From Solidesulfovibrio aerotolerans (GTDB lineage Bacteria; Desulfobacterota; Desulfovibrionia; Desulfovibrionales; Desulfovibrionaceae), in assembly GCF_009856865.1 (NCBI RefSeq), contig NZ_WVUD01000029.1, forward strand, positions 1 to 47,628: a stretch of 47,628 nucleotides of DNA, written 5' to 3'. A model generated the notes under the pieces. It was not told the origin of the DNA. It saw only the letters and a program-made list of their open reading frames with translations, and did no database searches. The translations under genes were made by a program, and so were the position numbers. Below are positions 43,337-47,628 of the stretch, piece after piece (position 1 is the stretch's first letter; each line of letters begins with the position of its first letter).

Positions 43337-43984
43337 CTAGGCCAAAAGCCGCAACCAGCCCAGTGGTTCGCTGCCGACGGCAGCAACAAGCGGCACATCC
43401 GCCGCCTGCGGCACGGCCGGTTCGTTGGGGAAGGCTTCAGCAAAGGGCATGCCGGCCAGATGCTCGTCGGGATGGGCCAACAGCACCCGGCCCTGGGCGT
43501 CGGTCACGGCCAGAGGCCGGTCGCAGGCGGCCAGCACGGCCGACAGGATGGACTTGTACAACACCACGGCCGCGTCGGTGGCGCAAATCTGCTGCCGGCT
43601 GCGCCGGGTCAGGGCCATTTCCAGATTGGCCTTGAGATCCAGCAATTTGACGGGCTTTTGAATGTAGCCGGCCGCACCCGTGCCAGCCACCCGGTCCATG
43701 ATGTCGCGGTCCACGGTGGCCGTTAAAAAGATCACCGGCACGCCGAGCGCGTCGATGATGCCCTTGGCCGCTGTCACGCCGTCCATGGGGCCGGCCAGAT
43801 TGATGTCCATGAGCACCATATCCGGGGCCAGGGCGCGGGCCGCATCGAGAGCCGCCTCACCCGTATCGACGATGCCGCGCACGGTATAGCCCAGGCGTCC
43901 CAGGATCTTTTCCGCCACCCGGGCCGAAAGCACATCGTCTTCGACAATGAGCACGGAGCGTGGCTTGCGGGCCGTGTCCACCAT
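43337..43984 (-). CDS. Response regulator with C-terminal PAS-like region
   Basis: A 215-residue protein. A receiver occupies residues 8-130 (VLIVEDD, phospho-acceptor Asp in VLMDINLAGPMDG, QKPVK). It is followed by ~80 residues (YKSILSAVLAACDRPLAVTDAQGRVLLAHPDE) that look like a small PAS or ligand-binding module and no DNA-binding domain. ATG 43984 has AAAGGG upstream at good spacing; the GTG at 43990 is too close to it. It is the second gene after a CheY-like receiver. Outputs of such proteins are usually protein-protein. Confidence 0.82.
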   Translation of the reverse strand: MVDTARKPRSVLIVEDDVLSARVAEKILGRLGYTVRGIVDTGEAALDAARALAPDMVLMDINLAGPMDGVTAAKGIIDALGVPVIFLTATVDRDIMDRVAGTGAAGYIQKPVKLLDLKANLEMALTRRSRQQICATDAAVVLYKSILSAVLAACDRPLAVTDAQGRVLLAHPDEHLAGMPFAEAFPNEPAVPQAADVPLVAAVGSEPLGWLRLLA

Positions 43985-44010
43985 GTCCACCCTTTGCAGC
44001 GCCGACGCGT

Positions 44011-44400
44011 TCAGCCGTTGTCGGCCAGCAATATCTTTTTGTGGGCGTCCTGGATCTTGTAATACAGGTCGTCCATCTCCGCCGGCTTCATGAGGTAGTC
44101 AAAGGCCCCCTGCTCCATGCCCCGGATGGCCACATCGACATTGGCATGGCCGGTGAGCATGATGACCTCCACCCGGGGGTGGGCCGCCTTGATGCGCGTC
44201 AGCGTCTCCATGCCGTCCATGCCGGGCATCTTGACGTCCAAAAGCACGACATCCACAGGATTTTCCGCCAGCGACTCCAACGCCTGCTCCCCGCTGTTGG
44301 CCATGGAAACCACCAGCCCCCGGCGCATCAAGCGCTTGCGCAACGTTTCCACATAACTCTCTTCATCATCCACCAGCAGTACCCGCACGGATTCGCTCAC
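44011..44400 (-). CDS. Single-domain (CheY-like) response regulator
   Basis: A 129-residue receiver: VLLVDDEE, phospho-acceptor Asp in VVLLDVKMPGMDGMET, TGHANVDVA, and MKPAEMDDLYYKI. The last motifs match the receivers of NtrC-like regulators and of stand-alone relay receivers. The start is probably GTG 44400: GGAGGG sits six bases before it, but directly abuts the in-frame ATG at 44406. It is followed 27 bases later by a second receiver protein. No kinase is adjacent. Confidence 0.85.
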   Translation of the reverse strand: MSESVRVLLVDDEESYVETLRKRLMRRGLVVSMANSGEQALESLAENPVDVVLLDVKMPGMDGMETLTRIKAAHPRVEVIMLTGHANVDVAIRGMEQGAFDYLMKPAEMDDLYYKIQDAHKKILLADNG

Positions 44401-44476
44401 AAACATCCCTCCGATCGGACTTGGAAAAGCCTGTATTCCATAGCTGCGCGCCGGGGGAAAAGCAACAGCATCCCTT

Positions 44477-44505
44477 TTGACAAATCACCGCCCAGACGCA
44501 ATAGT
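44477..44505 (+). promoter_or_regulatory. Sigma-70-like promoter of cysQ
   Basis: A perfect TTGACA, 17 bases, then AATAGT (four of six). The transcript would start about 15 bases before the ATG, just including the GGGAG ribosome site. Confidence 0.5.
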
Positions 44506-44526
44506 CACTGCTGCCGGGAGAAAAAA

Positions 44527-45309
44527 ATGCACGCCCTTGACCGCAACGCCCTGATGGGACTGGCCCGACTGGCCGGACACGCCATCCTCGAATGCTACCA
44601 CGACGGCTTTACCGTTGAAACCAAAGCCGATCAGTCGCCGCTGACCACCGCCGACACCCGGGCCAGCGACATCATCATGGCCGGACTGGCCCAGCTTTTC
44701 CCCACTGTACCGGTTATCTGCGAAGAAACAGCCAATGCCCCCTACGAAACCCGCCAGCGCTACACCCGGTGCTTCGTGGTCGATCCCCTGGACGGCACCA
44801 AAGAATTTATCCACAAAAACGGCGAATTCTGCGTCAACATCGCCCTTATCGAACACGGCCGGCCCGTCTTTGGCGTCATCCACGCCCCGGTGGCCGACTG
44901 CGTCTACGCCGGCGGGCCGGACTTCCCGTCGATCCGCCAGACCGCCGGAGGGCCGCCCGAACCCCTGCGCGCCCGCCGCCCGGCCCCGGACGAGCCGCTG
45001 ATCGCCGTGGCCAGCCGCTCCCATCCCTCGCCAGGACTGGCCGCCTATCTGGCCCGGTTTCCCGGCGTGCGCTCCATCAGCCGGGGCAGCGCGCTCAAAT
45101 TCTGCGCCCTGGCCGAAGGTGCCTGCCACCTCTACCCGCGCCTGGGACCGACCTCGGAATGGGATACCGCCGCCGGCCACGCCCTCGTGCTGGGGGCCGG
45201 CGGGGCCATGACCGCCCTGGATGGCTCGCCTTTCGTCTACAATAAGCCCAATCTCCTCAACGGCCCCTTCATCGCCCACAGCCTGCCCCCCGACGACCCG
45301 CGCTTGTGA
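44527..45309 (+). CDS. cysQ: 3'(2'),5'-bisphosphate nucleotidase CysQ
   Basis: A 260-residue inositol-monophosphatase-fold enzyme. It has the metal sites CEETAN and DPLDGTKEFIHKNGEFCVNIALI (core DPLDGTKEF) and the closing SEWDTAAGHAL. It hydrolyses PAP or PAPS to AMP or APS, recycling the by-product of sulfate activation. GGGAG lies seven bases before ATG 44527; a longer frame reads back through the opposite-strand receiver genes and is not used. A GC-rich repeat cluster starts right after the stop. Confidence 0.92.
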   Translation: MHALDRNALMGLARLAGHAILECYHDGFTVETKADQSPLTTADTRASDIIMAGLAQLFPTVPVICEETANAPYETRQRYTRCFVVDPLDGTKEFIHKNGEFCVNIALIEHGRPVFGVIHAPVADCVYAGGPDFPSIRQTAGGPPEPLRARRPAPDEPLIAVASRSHPSPGLAAYLARFPGVRSISRGSALKFCALAEGACHLYPRLGPTSEWDTAAGHALVLGAGGAMTALDGSPFVYNKPNLLNGPFIAHSLPPDDPRL

Positions 45310-45322
45310 GGAGGAAGAGAAA

Positions 45323-45400
45323 TAAGAGGAAGAGGCCTCCGGCGGCCGGGGGGATGATCCCCCCGGACCCCCCGACGGGAAAAGTTTTTCAAGGGGGTAT
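45323..45400 (+). repeat. Extragenic GC-rich repeat, copy D
   Basis: Starts 14 bases after the cysQ stop, as copy A does after its gene. Layout AGAGGCCTCCGGCGGCC, GGGGGGATGATCCCCCC, GGACCCCCC, then GGGAAAAGTTTTTCAAGGGG. Confidence 0.75.
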
Positions 45401-45464
45401 GGGTGGACCGGTCGGCTGGGGATCGGGACAGCCGACGTGGGTGTTTGGCAGCACATGACACAGT

Positions 45465-45489
45465 CGCCGGCTCCTCGTGGGTCAGGCAG
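45465..45489. repeat. 25-bp direct repeat, distal copy of the agmatine deiminase 3' end
   Basis: Identical over 25 bases to 46508-46532, which is the intact 3' end of the agmatine deiminase gene. Read on the minus strand it encodes the same residues LTHEEPA. The two copies enclose about 1.04 kb. Confidence 0.8.
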
Positions 45490-45570
45490 GAGAAAGAAGA
45501 AGAGGCCTTGGCGGCCAAAGGGTGTGACAGCCCTTTGGAATCCCACCTGAAAGGCAAGGGGTTAAAGGGG
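45490..45570 (+). repeat. Diverged GC-rich repeat, copy E
   Basis: AGAGGCCTTGGCGGCC is followed by an AAAGGG...CCCTTT hairpin instead of G/C runs, then a TCAAGGGG-like tail (GGCAAGGGGTTAAAGGGG). Same architecture as copy D with compensating changes in the stem. Confidence 0.5.
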
Positions 45571-45667
45571 AACGGCGGTGCCGCGACGGTGGGGTGGGGT
45601 GGGAAAGCCGCTTGCGTCAGACGGGCATTGCCGCGCGGCAAGCTTGGCGGGAACTACCGTTGTTCCG

Positions 45668-45728
45668 ACAGCCGGTGGGGATAATCCCCCCTGCCGCTTT
45701 TACCGGGAGAAGTCTTCCAAGGGTTTTT
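45668..45728 (+). repeat. Diverged GC-rich repeat, copy F
   Basis: GGGGATAATCCCCCC hairpin followed by TTTACCGGGAGAAGTCTTCCAAGGGTTTTT, matching the second half of copies A and D. Confidence 0.5.
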
Positions 45729-45775
45729 AGGCTCAAGCGTTTAGAATAAACACTGCCTGCCGTCTCTCATCACTT

Positions 45776-46240
45776 TTACTTTTCAAGCGTCACTTTCTTT
45801 TGCAGGGTATCTTTGTCAATATAAAACTTGATTTGGTATGTTTGCTTACGGCTGGATATAGCTGATTCCTTGCTCATAAAATCTTCTTTCACATCAACCA
45901 ATATTATATTGTCTGGAGCAAAACTGATTTTTTGAATAGCATGAACATTAAGACCCGTTTCCCAGACAAAAGCTTCAGAATTATACTCTATGGAAACGTA
46001 GACAAACACACCATTCATCGCCGGGTCACCGCCGCCGACACCAAAAATTTTTATCTCAGGGCCTGACTCCGAATAGGCTCCCCTGTAAAATGACAAAACA
46101 GATGATAGAATAGAATATTGTGCCGTATTTGTCAGGGCCATGCGCTCTATCGCCATCGCCTGCAGCGGCAATGACAGGCTCATGATACCAACCAAAACTA
46201 TTTGTATGACGAAATATTTTATCACTGAAGCACTTTTCAC
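45776..46240 (-). CDS. AT-rich exported protein of unknown function
   Basis: A 154-residue protein with a signal peptide (residues 1-30, ending LPLQAMA). The mature part has no recognised motif; it contains IKIFGVGGGDPAMNGVFVYV and a Lys-rich C-terminus. Base composition is much more AT-rich than in the neighbours. The start is GTG 46240, with GAGG eight bases upstream. It lies inside the segment bounded by the 25-bp direct repeats. Probably acquired horizontally. Confidence 0.6.
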   Translation of the reverse strand: MKSASVIKYFVIQIVLVGIMSLSLPLQAMAIERMALTNTAQYSILSSVLSFYRGAYSESGPEIKIFGVGGGDPAMNGVFVYVSIEYNSEAFVWETGLNVHAIQKISFAPDNIILVDVKEDFMSKESAISSRKQTYQIKFYIDKDTLQKKVTLEK

Positions 46241-46308
46241 GGTTTCTGCCTCACGACAACATTTTGAGTAAAAACGGAGTTGGGCAACAAACTATCTGAT
46301 TTCTCCGT

Positions 46309-46337
46309 TAAATACGCTTGGCATGTATGTGCGTCAA
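46309..46337 (-). promoter_or_regulatory. Candidate promoter for the AT-rich exported gene
   Basis: On the minus strand TTGACG, 17 bases, TATTTA. A CTCCGTT / AACGGAG hairpin follows in the leader (46273-46309). The -10 box is weak. Confidence 0.35.
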
Positions 46338-46501
46338 CACACAGGTCAGGTTGCTTGAAAAAATTGCTTCAATTGCATCGCCAATTGCCAGGCAACAGCT
46401 CCCGACAGCGGCGGGACGCTCGGACGCACTGGGCTGGCTGGGCGTCCCGCCACAAGGCTGGCGGCCTGACACTGCACTTGGCGCGAACGGCCCTCGCCGT
46501 G

Positions 46502-47545
46502 TCAGCCCGCCGGCTCCTCGTGGGTCAGGCAGTGGATGGTCCCCAGGCCCCAGACCAGATCCACGGCGGAAATGCCCACCACCTCGCGGCCCGGGAATGC
46601 CTCGGCCAGGATGCCGAGCGCCAGTCGGTCACGGGCGTCGTTAAAGGTCGGCACCAGCACCACCCGGTCGCCAATGAGAAAATTGGCATAGCTGGCCGGC
46701 AGCCGCTGGCCCTTAAAGACCACCGCCCGGGGCATGGGCAGATCAATGACCTGCAACGCCCCGCCATCGGCCAAGCGCACCCCCTGCAAGCGCTCGCGGT
46801 TCTCGGCCAACAGCGCATAATTGGCGTCGGCCGGATCGTCCTCGCGGCACAACACCACCGTGTCCGGCGAAACAAACCGGCACAAATCGTCCACATGGCC
46901 GTGGGTGTCGTCGCCGGCGATGCCCTTGCCCAGCCAAATGACGTTGCGCGCGCCAAGATACTCCGCAAAGACGGCTTCATAGTCTGCCCGGCCAAAGCCG
47001 GGGTTGCGCACCTGCACTGCGGGATCAAGCAGGCACTCCTCGGTGGTCAGCACATCGCCCCGGCCGTTGCCGTCCATGCCGCCGCCTTCCAAAACCACCC
47101 GCCGGCCCTGATACTGCGCCGAAACAACTTCCATCCCCAGCTCCCGGCACACCGCCGGCCCCACCGCGTCGTCCAGTAAATGATCCGGGTACTTGGCCCA
47201 GCCCGTGAAACCGAAATCCACCGCCACAACCTTCCCGGCCCGACGCACGAAAAACGGCATGAAATCCCGGGTCCAACCCCGATCCATGGGGGCCGTAAAC
47301 CACTCGACCAGCCCCATATCCGCGCCAACAGCCCGTAAAACCCGCCCGGCCGCCGTGCGCTGCTTGCCATCCCGAACCAACAGCCGCACCCGCTCGCCGG
47401 CACCGGTCAGCTTGCGCAGCATCTCGCCATACACCCAGGCAATGGGCGAAAACCTGCCCGGCCAGTCCGAAGCATTGCCCGGCCACGCCAACCACACCGC
47501 CGTATGTCCCTCAAACTCCGCAGGCCACTGTAAGGTCGTATGCAC
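46502..47545 (-). CDS. aguA: Agmatine deiminase family protein
   Basis: A 347-residue agmatine/peptidylarginine deiminase. Motifs are WPGNASDWPG, PMDRGWTRDFMPFF, LEGGGMDGNGRGDVLTTEEC (core GGGMDGNG), GDDTHGHVDD, and the catalytic cysteine Cys339 in GTIHCLTHEEPAG at the very C-terminus. It converts agmatine to N-carbamoylputrescine and ammonia in polyamine synthesis. The start is GTG 47545, with AAAGGAG five bases upstream. The last 25 bases of the coding region before the final codons are duplicated at 45465. Confidence 0.88.
   Translation of the reverse strand: MHTTLQWPAEFEGHTAVWLAWPGNASDWPGRFSPIAWVYGEMLRKLTGAGERVRLLVRDGKQRTAAGRVLRAVGADMGLVEWFTAPMDRGWTRDFMPFFVRRAGKVVAVDFGFTGWAKYPDHLLDDAVGPAVCRELGMEVVSAQYQGRRVVLEGGGMDGNGRGDVLTTEECLLDPAVQVRNPGFGRADYEAVFAEYLGARNVIWLGKGIAGDDTHGHVDDLCRFVSPDTVVLCREDDPADANYALLAENRERLQGVRLADGGALQVIDLPMPRAVVFKGQRLPASYANFLIGDRVVLVPTFNDARDRLALGILAEAFPGREVVGISAVDLVWGLGTIHCLTHEEPAG
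46508..46532. repeat. 25-bp direct repeat, proximal copy in aguA
   Basis: Perfect match to 45465-45489. Lies over the codons for the catalytic-site tail of agmatine deiminase. Confidence 0.8.
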
Positions 47546-47576
47546 ATGGACTCCTTTGGGGAGAAGAGGCGAAGAA

Positions 47577-47623
47577 CTGGGGGAGGGAACCCCTTTTTGG
47601 AAAAAAGGGGTTCCCTCCCCCAG
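47577..47623. repeat. 21-bp perfect inverted repeat at the right edge
   Basis: Arms 47577-47597 and 47603-47623 pair over 21 bases (start CTGGGGGAGGG) around a five-base loop. It belongs to a second kind of extragenic palindrome. It may end transcription of a gene beyond the window edge. Confidence 0.75.
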
Positions 47624-47628
47624 ACCCC

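Noticed and set aside
44404-44406. ATG 44406 as start of the single-domain receiver
   Set aside because: The GGAGGG ribosome site directly abuts it; the GTG at 44400 has normal spacing and removes only two residues.
45237-45641. Minus-strand frame containing LTHEEPA, as if a second agmatine deiminase fragment
   Set aside because: Only the 25 duplicated bases match; the rest is repeat sequence, so it is a duplicated gene end and not a pseudogene of useful length.
46318-46333. Possible sigma-54 promoter TGGCATG near the AT-rich gene
   Set aside because: The -12 GC is at nine instead of ten bases and the orientation points towards no gene start.
46280-47179. 299-codon plus-strand frame
   Set aside because: Antisense shadow of agmatine deiminase, whose catalytic motifs are intact on the minus strand.

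Overview
The window is high-GC bacterial DNA that looks like a Desulfovibrionaceae chromosome (Desulfovibrio/Solidesulfovibrio type). The clues are a DcrA-like chemoreceptor with a periplasmic c-type heme motif, a tetraheme cytochrome c, a diguanylate cyclase ending in a hemerythrin domain, several sigma-54 enhancer-binding proteins, and housekeeping genes with strong GC3 bias. This is inference from gene content; no rRNA or tRNA gene was seen to fix the taxon. Almost everything is chromosomal. Two stretches look foreign by base composition: the left edge (1-1627) and about 45720-46420.

Layout. 1-1627: AT-rich spermidine-synthase-like membrane methyltransferase. 1763-5267: small exported proteins, a LysR regulator with a palindromic candidate operator, a DUF4239-like membrane protein and a small XRE protein. 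5604-8941: a lipoprotein, then a tightly packed operon of a ParB-like protein with a collagen-like Gly-X-Y tract, an SPL-like radical SAM protein and an unknown protein. 9151-16861: EF-G paralogue, sigma-54 response regulator, a candidate sigma-54-driven small RNA or attenuator, the ktrB-ktrA potassium system and an Obg GTPase with a large acidic insertion. 16976-20715: RlmI-like methyltransferase, PEBP-like protein, class II aldolase and an unknown partner. 20892-23127: EamA transporter, small FlaG-like protein, MOSC and Rrf2 genes.

23885-27566 is a three-gene overlapping module: an ErcA-like iron-alcohol-dehydrogenase homologue, a PAS histidine kinase with four clustered cysteines, and a sigma-54 response regulator. 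It is followed by a redox and oxygen signalling stretch (27647-32439): hemerythrin diguanylate cyclase, tetraheme cytochrome and heme chemoreceptor. 32724-33980 is hisI-hisG. 34251-36133 has an Ntn-type acylase and an RRM protein.

36314-38467 is a divergent pair: a PAS/sigma-54 activator and an IscU-like small protein. The intergenic region holds a near-consensus sigma-54 promoter and repeated TTGCAAC-type sites that look like the activator's upstream activating sequences. The remainder holds glycogen phosphorylase, a zinc-ribbon membrane protein, a ferredoxin, a two-receiver operon, CysQ, a repeat-rich low-GC insertion flanked by 25-bp direct repeats, and an agmatine deiminase.

The points most worth a second look are the sigma-54 RNA at 13227-13335, the EBP/IscU-like locus with its operators, the ErcA module, the collagen-like tract in the ParB-like protein, the Obg insertion, and the direct-repeat-bounded insert downstream of agmatine deiminase. 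All assignments rest on reading motifs by eye; no database search was run.
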